NCBI GenBank assembly: GCA_023409265.1
Contig: JAEYHZ010000038.1
Span: 62,001 to 126,000, forward strand
From: Bacillota bacterium
Lineage (GTDB): Bacteria > Bacillota > Clostridia > Acetivibrionales > DSM-1351
Reading direction: 5' to 3'
Length of the DNA stretch: 64,000 nucleotides
In this document: in pieces, positions 24,067-33,973 of the stretch
Numbering within the stretch: position 1 is the stretch's first letter
Layout of the letters: the number at the start of each line of letters is the position of its first letter
Made by a program: the position numbers and the translations under genes
The notes under the pieces: generated by a model
Seen by the model: only the letters and a program-made list of their open reading frames with translations
Told to the model about the DNA's origin: nothing
Database searches by the model: none

Positions 24067-26154
24067 TTAGAACTTAATTTCAAATATTCTGGCTGTCCTC
24101 GGTGCCAAATGTACGTATAAACTACATTCATCATTATTCCACAGGTAGTCTACAGGCATGTTTTCAGGATAACTGCAGGTTACCCTTGCCGTTTTTCCTG
24201 CTGCCTGCCTTATTGGTATATTTATGGAGGCATTTTCCCCATGGAGCCTCCAAACTGCAAGGTATAGTTTATCCACGCAGTCAATACCGGTAGAGACATA
24301 TTCATGGGAAAATGCGGCAAGTCCTGTAGGCCAGAAAGGTACACCCTCTTTCAGGTCGTTGCATATCTTTTTATGATAGGTTATACCTTCCTTTATATAG
24401 GCCATCCTTTCCTTTGAAATTTCAGCCAGGTGACCGCTTTGGTGAATTCTGAGCAGAATTGCATTTACCATATTGAAGATTGCTTCTTCACAGTCTCCGT
24501 CTCTAAGCGGATAGGACCATATTGCCGCCTGTTCAGGGGTTACCGTCGTCATACAGTTAGCTGCAATTGCCGCCATCTTCAAATAATCCGTCTGGTCAGT
24601 AACCGATTGAATGCTGTGTCTCTGGAGCAGAGAATACTCCATTCTCATGCCTCCGCTTCCGCAGTTCTCGATAATCAGATCTGAATACTTGTCAAATATA
24701 CTGTCCAACCATTTCAGGTAGGCCCGTGTATGCTGAAGCAATCCATCTCCGACACTGTCGGCATCCTTTTCGGTTCCCGGTCCGGCATTTATGTTATAGT
24801 CCATTTTTATATACCCGACACCATAATCCTCTACAAGCCGATTTATTACACTGTTGGCATGGCGTATCACTTCCGGATTGCGATAATCCAGCTGATACCT
24901 TCCCTCATCAATAACCGGCCTGCCGTTTCTCTGGAAGAACCAGTCTGCAGAAACCTCTCCTGTAAGGGGACAGTTAATTCCCATTACCTCAAGTTCCAGC
25001 CACAAGCCTGGTATCATGCCTTTTGATCTGATATATTTCAAAGGTTCCTCTATCCCGCCGGGGAAGCGCGCTTCTGAAGGCAGCCATTCTCCCACTCCAT
25101 CCCACCAGAAGCCATCGGCATACCAGCCACAGTCAATGCAGAAATACTTGCAGCCTGCATCGGCTGCCGCATCTATCAAAGGAATAAGCTTTTCGGTAGT
25201 AGGGTCGCCCGTCAGGCAATTCATGTAATCATTGAATATCACCGAAGGATTTTCGTTATCCGTATTTGTTCTTCTGATCCTTCTTCTGTATTTTGTCAGT
25301 TCCTGAATGGACTTCTCAAAGTCTCCGTTTACAAATGAAACCGCGCATTCCACAGAATGAAAGCAATCACCGGGCTTAATTATTTTAAGGAAGTTGTTTT
25401 CCTGATAAGTGGGGCCGGATATATTCAGATACAGAGTCTCTTCAATATCGCTTAACTCCCAGAACCATGATCCCGACGTTTCAATCTGCCAGGTTATTGT
25501 ACTGTTTGTATCTGTATTTTCATAGCTTCCCATGGGCAGATACTCCGAAGAAGCCCAGGTTCCCGTACTGGTATGGGATATTCTTTTCACTGACGCACGG
25601 GTGGATTTATCATCAACCACATCATATCCAAGTTCATTCAGTGTGTATGTTTTCCATTGAGCTTCTCCATACCAGGTGCTGTGAGGTATATGCATTAAAG
25701 TACCTTTATCCCTCGGGCGTACCGGCTGGAAAGGAAGCCCTGTCAATGCAAATGAAGAAATATATTCAATGGGGTGATTTTCAGCAGACTGATTATTAAT
25801 ATCGGTCCAGCTTTTAATTACATTTATCCCGTTATAAAATTGTATATGGCTGGTAACATATAAACCGTTATACTGTTGAGTTACCTCCAGTTTCCGGCCA
25901 TATTCATTTGTGTAATCCTTGTGATTGGCATATTTCAGAAGATACCCGGGACAACTGCCTATATGCTTGCTTCCATGGTGAATATTCTGGTTCATTCCGG
26001 CTTCATGGATTTCTACCAGCCTGTACCTTTGAGAGCTTACATCAGGCTCACTTGCTGCCTGTTGCCTGTTTCCGAGATGTAAAAGCCTTACATCCATCTC
26101 TTCAGTTATATCTATATTGAGATAAATTCCGTTTTCAAATATGTTAATATCCAT
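24067..26154 (-). CDS. Alpha-galactosidase, GH36 family
   Basis: The 695-residue enzyme hydrolyses terminal alpha-galactosyl residues, as in galactomannan or raffinose sugars. The catalytic barrel shows CIDCGWYADGFWWDGVGEW, the nucleophile Asp in YIKMDYN (about residue 453) and the likely acid/base Asp in VTDQTDY (about 522). There is no signal peptide, so it acts in the cytoplasm on imported oligosaccharides. GGAGG precedes the ATG. It is the last gene of a locus with a YesMN system, a CUT1 importer and a GH39-like protein. It is slightly shorter than the common 720-730 residues. Confidence 0.92.
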   Translation of the reverse strand: MDINIFENGIYLNIDITEEMDVRLLHLGNRQQAASEPDVSSQRYRLVEIHEAGMNQNIHHGSKHIGSCPGYLLKYANHKDYTNEYGRKLEVTQQYNGLYVTSHIQFYNGINVIKSWTDINNQSAENHPIEYISSFALTGLPFQPVRPRDKGTLMHIPHSTWYGEAQWKTYTLNELGYDVVDDKSTRASVKRISHTSTGTWASSEYLPMGSYENTDTNSTITWQIETSGSWFWELSDIEETLYLNISGPTYQENNFLKIIKPGDCFHSVECAVSFVNGDFEKSIQELTKYRRRIRRTNTDNENPSVIFNDYMNCLTGDPTTEKLIPLIDAAADAGCKYFCIDCGWYADGFWWDGVGEWLPSEARFPGGIEEPLKYIRSKGMIPGLWLELEVMGINCPLTGEVSADWFFQRNGRPVIDEGRYQLDYRNPEVIRHANSVINRLVEDYGVGYIKMDYNINAGPGTEKDADSVGDGLLQHTRAYLKWLDSIFDKYSDLIIENCGSGGMRMEYSLLQRHSIQSVTDQTDYLKMAAIAANCMTTVTPEQAAIWSYPLRDGDCEEAIFNMVNAILLRIHQSGHLAEISKERMAYIKEGITYHKKICNDLKEGVPFWPTGLAAFSHEYVSTGIDCVDKLYLAVWRLHGENASINIPIRQAAGKTARVTCSYPENMPVDYLWNNDECSLYVHLAPRTARIFEIKF

Positions 26155-26189
26155 TTTGACCTCCGATGTGTAGATTATTTCAATGACTT

Positions 26190-28961
26190 CTATTCAAGAA
26201 CTGATGGATAAAATTCAAATTTGTCAAAGTTTGGAGTATAGTTAACCAGTGTTTCATAGCGGATTGAATCTCCGTTCAAAATACCGCATCTGAATTTTCT
26301 GGAAGCATCATTATATATCTTAATCTCATTGTTACCAGCGTTAAGCTCAACATCTACAGTTCTTGTGCTGAAACAATCGTCACTATAGGTATTCCTGAAG
26401 AAAACATTCACAGGACTACTGCCGTTAACCTCAATTGCAGCAAACCTGTCTACGAGCTGCGCATTATATGCATGACCTCCAAAGAGTTCACTATTTGAGT
26501 GGTAAAATACCATTTTATAATGTCCTGCCTCCGGAACAGAAACATTTAAAATCAGCTGATTCTCTTTGTCTGAGTCTCCTAAAAGTCCTTTTACATACTT
26601 ACCTCCTGAAGAAAAAGTATCTTCCATAATTTCACATTTTCCAAGCAAAATACATTCTTCAGCTTCAACGGTGACCATTTTATCTGAAACCTTTTCAGCA
26701 GGACCAACCTCCAGATAATCAACAGCAGCGTCTGCATCGGTATCAATATCTATTACATTTATTCCTTTTTGCAGAAAAACAGTTTGAGCCATCGTCTTCC
26801 ACTTATTGTTGGAAACCGTTACAGGTATGGATTTCAGCAGCTTATTCAGAATAATGGCTGTATTGTCTATATACAGATTAACATTTCCCGGCAACTCAGA
26901 TTGATACCTAAGTGTAAGCTTGTATAAACCATTACTTTCAGCCATTACATTAAACCTGATACCTCCGCCCCGGGCAACCGGAACAGCATTAAGTCCGGTA
27001 ACATACCCTGAACCTGAATAGTCCTTAATAGTATTTTCTGTCTTAACAGCGGAGCTCTTATTTGAACCAAATTGGTTAAAATCACTTAATTCAGCCTGAT
27101 AGATCTTTTTAGAAGAAGGCAATTCCGTACCAGCAAAGGTCAGATAAATACAGTCCACGCTTGCTCCTTCCGAGCCTGATAAGTAATTAATTTCAAGCCT
27201 GTGCTTTCCTGCAGATAGCTTGATTACTTCGGTATGCATTCCCTCCATGAACTGGCTGAGAGTGTTCGGAAGAACCATAGTTACAGGCTTTCCTCCATCT
27301 ATGGTCAGGGTTTGCTGCACTGACTCAGGTTTGTTTAGGGATGGATTCTTTGTATTATTGCCTGCTCCATTCCCGTATAAAAGATCAAACTTATAATAAC
27401 CCTTCTCAGGCACTTCAATATTAAATCGTAATCCATCCCCTGCACTATCAATCTTATATACTTGCTTTTTACCTGAATATGCATAATTTGTGTCCGGCTT
27501 TGATTTTACAGTTGCGCCGCCCAGCAGTTCTGCCTTTTCAGCCTGGTATATTTTTCTCCAGGGTCCTGCCCTTGTATATCCGGCTGAATCATTATTACCA
27601 GCACAAGTCACAGTTATATTGTAGGCCGCAGTTTCTTCCATTTCATTGAGGTCTATAGTTACACTGCCGTTATTTACCTGATACGTCCCTTCCAGAACTA
27701 CAGACGGTTCCTGGGCGACTCCGTGATATGCAGTCCAATATGTAGCCTCCACTTTAATATTAACTTTGGAGGAGTTGAAGCTCTGCGTCTTATCCAGGTT
27801 ATTCAGTATTACCCTGCATTGACTTTCAACACCACCTAAAATTACATTTGCACTCTTTTTATTCTCGTTTATGGATGCTAGTCCATACAACGCCTGTTGA
27901 TCAGAATTTGTCCGTGAGGTTTCCAGGGTTTCACCAGACATGTCGCCATACCATTTATACAGCCACCAGGCGCCGTTAACCTCATTATTGTCAGCTGCAA
28001 TATCATTCAGATTATTTGAAATATGCCAGTAGGGAAGGCATGCCGACACCTTTTTATCCTCAAAGATTGATATCCAGCTGACAAGTTTTCCGGGAACCGA
28101 ACAATGTGCCTGCGGAGCATACTCATTTATTACAATTTCATGTTCCTTCAGATTATTTGTTTTTTCCAACGTTCTATAATGATCATAATGCTGAGCAAAG
28201 GATTCGAGCTTGTCAGCCTCCAGCTCATGCCACGTAATTATATCCGGCATACAGTTATTCTCTTTACAAAACGGTATAAATTTTTCAAGGAAAGCTTCCT
28301 GATATTTTGCGCAGCCGGTTCCTGCTATCCTGGCATCAGGATCAATATCCTTTATAACTCTGTATACTTTAAGCCAATCCTCAAAAAATCTCTTCTGGAC
28401 AGCTTCATCGCTGTCCATACCTTTGTACCAGATCCAATCAGGCTCATTAAAAGGAACATATACCATTTTGTCAGCGTATTTGCTGGCTTTTACCTTCGGA
28501 ATCATATCTTTTATAATTTTTATATAGTCATCTATATTGGTAAACTCGTATGGCCAAATAGCATAATAGTCCTGCATATAAATCTGCACCTGTTCTCCGC
28601 CTGCCTCTATGAAGGTCTTGGCAACATTAAGGGCATCCCCATTGGGGTGCTGCATTCCGTCCGGCGCCTTTTGTACTGCAATTTTAGGTTTAAGGGGTGA
28701 TAATATGTGCGCAGAAGGCACTCCATCCTCTCCAAGCCCATACAGGAAACCTGCAGAACCATGTTTTAAAGCTCCTGTGCTTTGAGACATGTCCACTGTC
28801 AATGTCGGTGACTTACTATAATCTGAAATTTCCGGCTTTACCGTACTCATACCCGTATCACTCTCATTTCCGAAATTTAATACTAAATATATTGCGACAA
28901 TTAATAAGCATATTAGTAAGATTGCCAGGGTTAATCTGATTTTTTTCCTTTTTGTAAACAA
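26190..28961 (-). CDS. Membrane-anchored GH39-like glycoside hydrolase with carbohydrate-binding modules
   Basis: The 923-residue protein starts with TTG (GGTGGG upstream), followed by an N-terminal anchor helix (about 9-30). The first 370 residues look like a TIM-barrel glycosidase, with PFNEPDW (acid/base Glu near 171) and VINEYAP (nucleophile Glu near 280), as in GH39 and related clan A enzymes. After a beta-sandwich region come three modules with the CBM6/35-like pattern (starts near YQAEKAELLGG, YQAELSDFNQFG and VEAEECILLGK). It probably trims polysaccharide outside the cell before import. The exact family and substrate are uncertain. Confidence 0.75.
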   Translation of the reverse strand: MFTKRKKIRLTLAILLICLLIVAIYLVLNFGNESDTGMSTVKPEISDYSKSPTLTVDMSQSTGALKHGSAGFLYGLGEDGVPSAHILSPLKPKIAVQKAPDGMQHPNGDALNVAKTFIEAGGEQVQIYMQDYYAIWPYEFTNIDDYIKIIKDMIPKVKASKYADKMVYVPFNEPDWIWYKGMDSDEAVQKRFFEDWLKVYRVIKDIDPDARIAGTGCAKYQEAFLEKFIPFCKENNCMPDIITWHELEADKLESFAQHYDHYRTLEKTNNLKEHEIVINEYAPQAHCSVPGKLVSWISIFEDKKVSACLPYWHISNNLNDIAADNNEVNGAWWLYKWYGDMSGETLETSRTNSDQQALYGLASINENKKSANVILGGVESQCRVILNNLDKTQSFNSSKVNIKVEATYWTAYHGVAQEPSVVLEGTYQVNNGSVTIDLNEMEETAAYNITVTCAGNNDSAGYTRAGPWRKIYQAEKAELLGGATVKSKPDTNYAYSGKKQVYKIDSAGDGLRFNIEVPEKGYYKFDLLYGNGAGNNTKNPSLNKPESVQQTLTIDGGKPVTMVLPNTLSQFMEGMHTEVIKLSAGKHRLEINYLSGSEGASVDCIYLTFAGTELPSSKKIYQAELSDFNQFGSNKSSAVKTENTIKDYSGSGYVTGLNAVPVARGGGIRFNVMAESNGLYKLTLRYQSELPGNVNLYIDNTAIILNKLLKSIPVTVSNNKWKTMAQTVFLQKGINVIDIDTDADAAVDYLEVGPAEKVSDKMVTVEAEECILLGKCEIMEDTFSSGGKYVKGLLGDSDKENQLILNVSVPEAGHYKMVFYHSNSELFGGHAYNAQLVDRFAAIEVNGSSPVNVFFRNTYSDDCFSTRTVDVELNAGNNEIKIYNDASRKFRCGILNGDSIRYETLVNYTPNFDKFEFYPSVLE

Positions 28962-29027
28962 AGTATTCCCACCCTGCCTATTTATGTATTAACTGCTTTG
29001 CCTGTAATATCTGTTTATTTGATGAAA

Positions 29028-29864
29028 CTACCCCTTTACTGCCCCAACAGTCATACCTTTTATGAAATATTTCTGCAAGGATAGAAACAGTATTACTATG
29101 GGTAATGATAAAATTACTATTCCTGCCATTGCTGAAGTGTAATCACTTGATGTCGTGGAAAAGAACTGCCTCATTGATACCGTCATGGTTAACAGCTTTT
29201 TATCACTTACGAATAAACTTGCCATTAAGTAGTCATTCCAGATACCGAAGGCCTGCATTATTATTAAAGTTGCAATAGCCGGTTTAAGCAGGGGCATTAC
29301 GATAGAGAAGTATGTTCTGTATATGGAACAGCCATCAATTCTTGCCGCCTCCTCAAGTTCAACAGGCACTGTCGACATAAAACTTGTCATCAGGAAAACC
29401 CCAAATGAAATTCCTGTAGCAACATACATCAAGATAATACCCGGCCTTGTATTTACAACTCCCGTTCTGTATCCAACAATATAGATTGATAAAAACAACG
29501 CCTGTGCAGGTATCAAAATTCCTACCAGAAAGTAAATATAACTGAATTTAAAAAATCTATGTTTACCTCTTGAAATTGCCCATGCAGCCGACCCACAAAG
29601 TATGGCAAGCAAAATAACAGAAATAGCTGTATAAAGGAATGTATTTGTTAAAGTAGTTGCTATATTGAGCTTCTTTATAGCCTTTAAGAAATTTTCAACA
29701 TTTAAATTATCCGGTAAAGCCAAGGGAGACTTCAGATACAGTTCCTTTTTTGTCTTGAATGCATAGTTAACTACAATAAGAATGGGGGTAAGAAATATCA
29801 ACGCTGAAATAGTCATAAATATTTGAACGATTAGCGTCTTATAAGTATACTTTTTTTCTGCCAT
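29028..29864 (-). CDS. CUT1 sugar ABC permease, MalG type
   Basis: This 278-residue inner-membrane subunit has six helices and the EAA coupling motif EEAARIDGCSIYRTYF, which contacts the ATPase. The start overlaps the partner permease stop by one base (TAATG). No ATPase gene lies in the locus, so a shared MsmX-like ATPase elsewhere is expected. It imports the oligosaccharide handled by the neighbouring GH36. Confidence 0.93.
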   Translation of the reverse strand: MAEKKYTYKTLIVQIFMTISALIFLTPILIVVNYAFKTKKELYLKSPLALPDNLNVENFLKAIKKLNIATTLTNTFLYTAISVILLAILCGSAAWAISRGKHRFFKFSYIYFLVGILIPAQALFLSIYIVGYRTGVVNTRPGIILMYVATGISFGVFLMTSFMSTVPVELEEAARIDGCSIYRTYFSIVMPLLKPAIATLIIMQAFGIWNDYLMASLFVSDKKLLTMTVSMRQFFSTTSSDYTSAMAGIVILSLPIVILFLSLQKYFIKGMTVGAVKG

Positions 29865-30745
29865 TACAACTGCACCTCTCTTTCTCTCAGGAATTTGAGC
29901 TGAATTACGGCAATCAGCAGCAGTACTGCTATTAATACTATTGACAGAGCTGAACCATAACCATACTGCCTGCTATTCATTGCCGTATTATAAATCTGAT
30001 AAATTATAGATGTTGAAGCACGTCCAGGCCCGCCGTTTGTTGATGAGACCAAAAGATCATAAACTTTAAGTGAACCGGTAGTTATTCCAACAACACAGAT
30101 TGTTATTGCAGGAGCAAGCATTGGAATGGTCACACTTCTGAAGCGTCTCCACCAGGATGCACCATCAACCATTGCAGCCTCATATAATTCTGTTGGAATA
30201 GACTGTAGTGCCGCCAGATAAATGAGCATCCAGTAGCCAACCCATTGCCAGTTATTTGCAATAACCAAGCCTCTTAAAACTGTTTCTTCCCGGCCAAACA
30301 ACAGGAAATTGATATTTGTTCCCAGAAGGTCGTTAATCGTTGGAAGTACATTATTGTACATTTTAGACCAGATAAATCCTACTACTACAGCGCTGATAAG
30401 GCAGGGAATGAACAATATACTTCTATATAATTTCTTACACTTGATTTCTCCATCCAATATCACAGCGAAGCCTAATGCCAATACATTCTGTACAACCGTG
30501 TTGACTATTGTAAACTTAATAGTAAAAATCCACGCATCACGTACAAATGGGTCCGAAAACAACATTTTATAATTGTCCAAGCCAACAAAATCCTTATTAG
30601 GCGATATACCGTTCCAACTGGTCAGAGAATATCTGAATGCCAGTATCAATGGAACTATCAGACCAATTGTAAAAATAATCATTCCGGGCAGAACCAGAGA
30701 AACGTATTGTGCGAACATTTTTTGACTTTGTAGATTTCTTCTCAT
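29864..30745 (-). CDS. CUT1 sugar ABC permease, MalF type
   Basis: The 293-residue protein has six helices and the EAA motif YEAAMVDGASWWRRFRSV. I chose the ATG at 30745 because AAAGGGG lies about 8 bases upstream, whereas it would lie only 2 bases before the ATG at 30751. It pairs with the MalG-type permease. A stem-loop (30783-30830) separates it from the binding-protein gene and probably lowers its expression relative to that gene. Confidence 0.93.
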   Translation of the reverse strand: MRRNLQSQKMFAQYVSLVLPGMIIFTIGLIVPLILAFRYSLTSWNGISPNKDFVGLDNYKMLFSDPFVRDAWIFTIKFTIVNTVVQNVLALGFAVILDGEIKCKKLYRSILFIPCLISAVVVGFIWSKMYNNVLPTINDLLGTNINFLLFGREETVLRGLVIANNWQWVGYWMLIYLAALQSIPTELYEAAMVDGASWWRRFRSVTIPMLAPAITICVVGITTGSLKVYDLLVSSTNGGPGRASTSIIYQIYNTAMNSRQYGYGSALSIVLIAVLLLIAVIQLKFLREREVQL

Positions 30746-30782
30746 AATCATGACCCCTTTTTAGATAAATCCTGGTTTTAGT

Positions 30783-30830
30783 GCAAACGACTTCGCCATG
30801 GACGTTACTTTCCCTAACGAAGTCGTTTGT
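30783..30830 (-). terminator. Stem-loop between binding protein and permease genes
   Basis: GCAAACGACTTCG (30783-30795) pairs with CGAAGTCGTTTGT (30818-30830). There is no clear T-run, so read-through is expected. Such hairpins often stabilise the upstream binding-protein message. Confidence 0.6.
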
Positions 30831-30868
30831 CAGTAAGTAAATATTTAGGTATTCCTTAACCTCTGATT

Positions 30869-32203
30869 TTAGCCCTTACTATTGGCTTTTCGTGAATCAG
30901 CTGCCTTTAATGCTGCATCTAATGATGTTTTGCCCTGTAACCAGGTAGCTATATCCTTTGCATTTTCTTCCTGGAAGCCACCCCAGGTAAGCTGGGTATT
31001 GCCTGTATTTGCATCAACGATATTTCCTGCTGCTGCGTACTTGTCAATGTCTGACTGGCTTGGATTTTGGAAGGTGGGAGTTACACCTTTCAACATTGGA
31101 GCTGTCTTCGTGAAGTTATATATCTCCAGTGCAAGGTCTTGATCACTTGTAAGCACATCAAATACCTTGTCTATTGCATCCTGATTTTCTGAATTTGCAC
31201 TTTTCATAAAGGTTATGTTTGGTTCAAATATGAGCTTGGCATCTCCTGTTTTGTTCGGGAAGGGGAACACCCCGAAGTCTGCATCCTTATCTACATCAAG
31301 GAAATTTTGTATTGACCAGGAACCTGAAACCTTCATTGCCGCTTTACCGGTTATAAGCCTCTTGTCACATTCGGTCTGCTCAAGTGAGAAAGTTTCTTTA
31401 GTCCATGTATTATCATATAATAACTTGACATTTTCATAGCATGCACGGTATTCCGGTGATTTTTCAAAGGTAACCTCTCCTGCACGTAATTTATCTCCCC
31501 ATTTGGGTTCCTTGTTGAATACATCGTTAATGGCAAACTGCATTGTAATGTTTCCAATGCTCCAGGTATCAAGGAAGTGAGTAGCAAATGGTGTAACGTT
31601 TAAGGATTTCAGTTTTTGTATTACAGCGTTTAATTCATCAAGGGTTTTTGGTACTTCTATATTATTATCCTTGAAGATTTTTCTGTTGTAATATACACCC
31701 TGATACAGAGCATTATAAACCAACCCTTCAACCTTTCCATCTACAGTAACACCTGGAATTGCTGCTTCCATTACATTATTTATATAAGGCTTACCCTTCA
31801 TATCTCCAAGAAGTCCCTTTGAACCATATGTAGCTACATCCTGAGCCTTGCCTACCATTATGTCCGGAAGTCCTGACTGCATGTACTGCTGCATCTTAGC
31901 GTTGAAATCCTGTCCCCAGCCTACACATTCCCATTCAAGAGTAATGTTGGGATATTTCTTTGCAAGAGCCTTATCGATCATGTCCTCAATTCCAGTATCA
32001 GTAGTTGATTGACCGGCTAACACCTTTAGGGTTACTTCCTCATCTGAAGCTGCTGATGAGGATTCCGATGCAACATTTGTTGATGCTGATGCAGAACTTG
32101 TTGAAGTGCCAACATCACCTGAGGAATTACTGCCACAGCCTGCAAATAACGATGCCGCCATTACTGTTGAAAGAACTAAAGCCGAAACTTTTTTCATTTT
32201 CAT
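30869..32203 (-). CDS. Sugar-binding lipoprotein of a CUT1 ABC importer
   Basis: The 444-residue protein has a lipoprotein signal (MKMKKVSALVL...ASLFAGC, lipobox LFAGC at about 18-22), then a Ser/Ala/Thr-rich linker and a family-1 solute-binding fold. I chose the ATG at 32203 because AGGAG is well placed; a longer reading begins upstream without a site. It delivers oligosaccharides, presumably alpha-galactosides, to the permeases 29028-30745. A consensus -10 lies 34 bases upstream, so it has its own promoter inside the yesMN-importer cluster. Confidence 0.93.
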   Translation of the reverse strand: MKMKKVSALVLSTVMAASLFAGCGSNSSGDVGTSTSSASASTNVASESSSAASDEEVTLKVLAGQSTTDTGIEDMIDKALAKKYPNITLEWECVGWGQDFNAKMQQYMQSGLPDIMVGKAQDVATYGSKGLLGDMKGKPYINNVMEAAIPGVTVDGKVEGLVYNALYQGVYYNRKIFKDNNIEVPKTLDELNAVIQKLKSLNVTPFATHFLDTWSIGNITMQFAINDVFNKEPKWGDKLRAGEVTFEKSPEYRACYENVKLLYDNTWTKETFSLEQTECDKRLITGKAAMKVSGSWSIQNFLDVDKDADFGVFPFPNKTGDAKLIFEPNITFMKSANSENQDAIDKVFDVLTSDQDLALEIYNFTKTAPMLKGVTPTFQNPSQSDIDKYAAAGNIVDANTGNTQLTWGGFQEENAKDIATWLQGKTSLDAALKAADSRKANSKG

Positions 32204-32236
32204 AGGTTTTCTCTCCTTTTTGTTTGGTATAGTCAC

Positions 32237-32265
32237 ATTATAACAAAGCTTGTTTTTCAACAAGT
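32237..32265 (-). promoter_or_regulatory. Promoter of the binding-protein gene
   Basis: On the minus strand ACTTGT (32265-32260), 17 bases, TATAAT (32242-32237). The -10 is consensus and the -35 weak, as expected for activation by a regulator such as the adjacent YesN protein. A short CTTGTT...AACAAG palindrome overlaps the -35. Confidence 0.55.
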
Positions 32266-32313
32266 AGGACTATATGGGAAAAATGAGTTATACAAAATTG
32301 GAATTTCTAGAGA

Positions 32314-33963
32314 CTAATTTTTAGACTTTTCCTGGAGAATCGCTTTATAATCTCTCGGACTTTTGCCTGTTATTTTTCTGAATACTCTGTTAAAATAAGC
32401 ATAGTCGTCATAGCCTACCAGAGAGGATATGTCTGTAAGTGTTGCACTGTTTTCAGCAATCAATTCCTTTGCCTTATCGATCCTTTTCCTGGCGATATAC
32501 AACATAAGATTTTCGCTTGTTTCATGCTTAAAAACCTTTGATAAATAAGACCTGTCAACCAAAAACTGCCTGGCCAGTGAAGTAAGTGACAAATCTTCAA
32601 AATAATTCTCCGAGATATATCTTTTTATAGAATTAACTGTTTTTTTGATATTTTCATTTGAGCAGTATAAGTCGTTTTCCTTAAGAGCAGCATCTATCAA
32701 CTGATCCAGAATACTGCACACCTCAGGCAGCTCAAATTTCTCAATCGATAGATTGAGCAGCTCCAGAAGTGTTTCACTTTCCAATATTTCAGAGGGTGTA
32801 GTATTTCCGGCGGAATAATTTACTATCAGCCAGGCAATTTTGTCTATAGTCTGCTTTACCTGCAAAAACAGAAAGTCCTTTTTGTCAAAATGCTGCAGTG
32901 CTATCTGATCGTATATAATGTTACGTAAAATTTTCTTATTGTTATTTTGTACTGCATAAATGATTTGGTTTTCCTGTTCTGCGGTCAGATACTTTACCAT
33001 GGGCATTTTCTCAACCTGAACCGCATCTATCTTATAATTCCCCCGTTTAAATTTTCTGGTCATCATTGCAATCAAGGTTTCATTATAAGCTTCACGGATA
33101 TTGTCAAGGGAGAAATGACTGCCGCTAATAGCTATACTGATATAATTCCCGGTGTAAGCCTGCAGTTTCGTGATTATTATGTCACTTAATTTTTCAATTT
33201 CCCTGTTATTTTTATCAATAACAACGGCTACATACTCATTAGGAACATATGTATTATTAAAAACAATTGAATAATTATCATTAATGGTCCCGCTAATGAT
33301 TTCGCTTATCCTATTCTTAATTTTATAGGATATGGTGTTCGAATTTGTAATTGCCAGCCTTTTCATTATATTGTAAAGACTGTCTGTTTTGATTAATATC
33401 AGATTAAACTTTGCAAAATTCAGTTCTATTTCCGATAACCTTACATTGGAAACACTGTGTACAGTCCTTTTCTCGTCGCCATCAATAAGGTCACTCATTT
33501 CCTTATCAAAAATAATAGAAGAAGCTATCAGAAGTTTGTCATTGCTTTCCTGCATTTCTACTGACTTTTGTCTTTTATTGTCAATTAATTTAATTGCCTT
33601 GGTCAGTACATTTTCCAGATTGGTTTTGCTTATAGGCTTTAAAATATAATCTATTGCTCCCTCCAGTAATGCTTCTCTTACATAATCAAAATCGCTGTAA
33701 CCGCTAAGCACACAGATAATAATTTCCGGATGTGTCGTCCTTATTTTTTTAATAAGCTCTATACCATTCATAAAGGGCATATTGATGTCAGTAATTAAAA
33801 TGTCAGGGCTGTTATCATCAATCTTTTTCAGTGCATCTTCACCATTCTCGGCCAAATCAATACATTCTATCCCTAATCCGCATGAGCTGACAAGGAGCTT
33901 TAAATTTTCTCTGGTCCAAATTTCATCATCAACTATTGTTATTCTGTAATTAAGAATACTCAT
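32314..33963 (-). CDS. YesN-type response regulator with AraC DNA-binding domain
   Basis: The 549-residue protein has a receiver domain at 1-120, with phosphorylated Asp in ITDINMP (about residue 57) and the lysine in ILKPISK. A middle region follows, then a C-terminal AraC domain (about 440-545) with SLARQFLVDRSYLSKVFK and DDYAYFNRVFRKITGKSPR. The start MSILNYR is preceded by AAGGAGG. It lies 10 bases after its kinase gene. It likely activates the importer promoter at 32237 in response to oligosaccharide. Confidence 0.92.
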   Translation of the reverse strand: MSILNYRITIVDDEIWTRENLKLLVSSCGLGIECIDLAENGEDALKKIDDNSPDILITDINMPFMNGIELIKKIRTTHPEIIICVLSGYSDFDYVREALLEGAIDYILKPISKTNLENVLTKAIKLIDNKRQKSVEMQESNDKLLIASSIIFDKEMSDLIDGDEKRTVHSVSNVRLSEIELNFAKFNLILIKTDSLYNIMKRLAITNSNTISYKIKNRISEIISGTINDNYSIVFNNTYVPNEYVAVVIDKNNREIEKLSDIIITKLQAYTGNYISIAISGSHFSLDNIREAYNETLIAMMTRKFKRGNYKIDAVQVEKMPMVKYLTAEQENQIIYAVQNNNKKILRNIIYDQIALQHFDKKDFLFLQVKQTIDKIAWLIVNYSAGNTTPSEILESETLLELLNLSIEKFELPEVCSILDQLIDAALKENDLYCSNENIKKTVNSIKRYISENYFEDLSLTSLARQFLVDRSYLSKVFKHETSENLMLYIARKRIDKAKELIAENSATLTDISSLVGYDDYAYFNRVFRKITGKSPRDYKAILQEKSKN

Positions 33964-33973
33964 TTTGCCTCCT

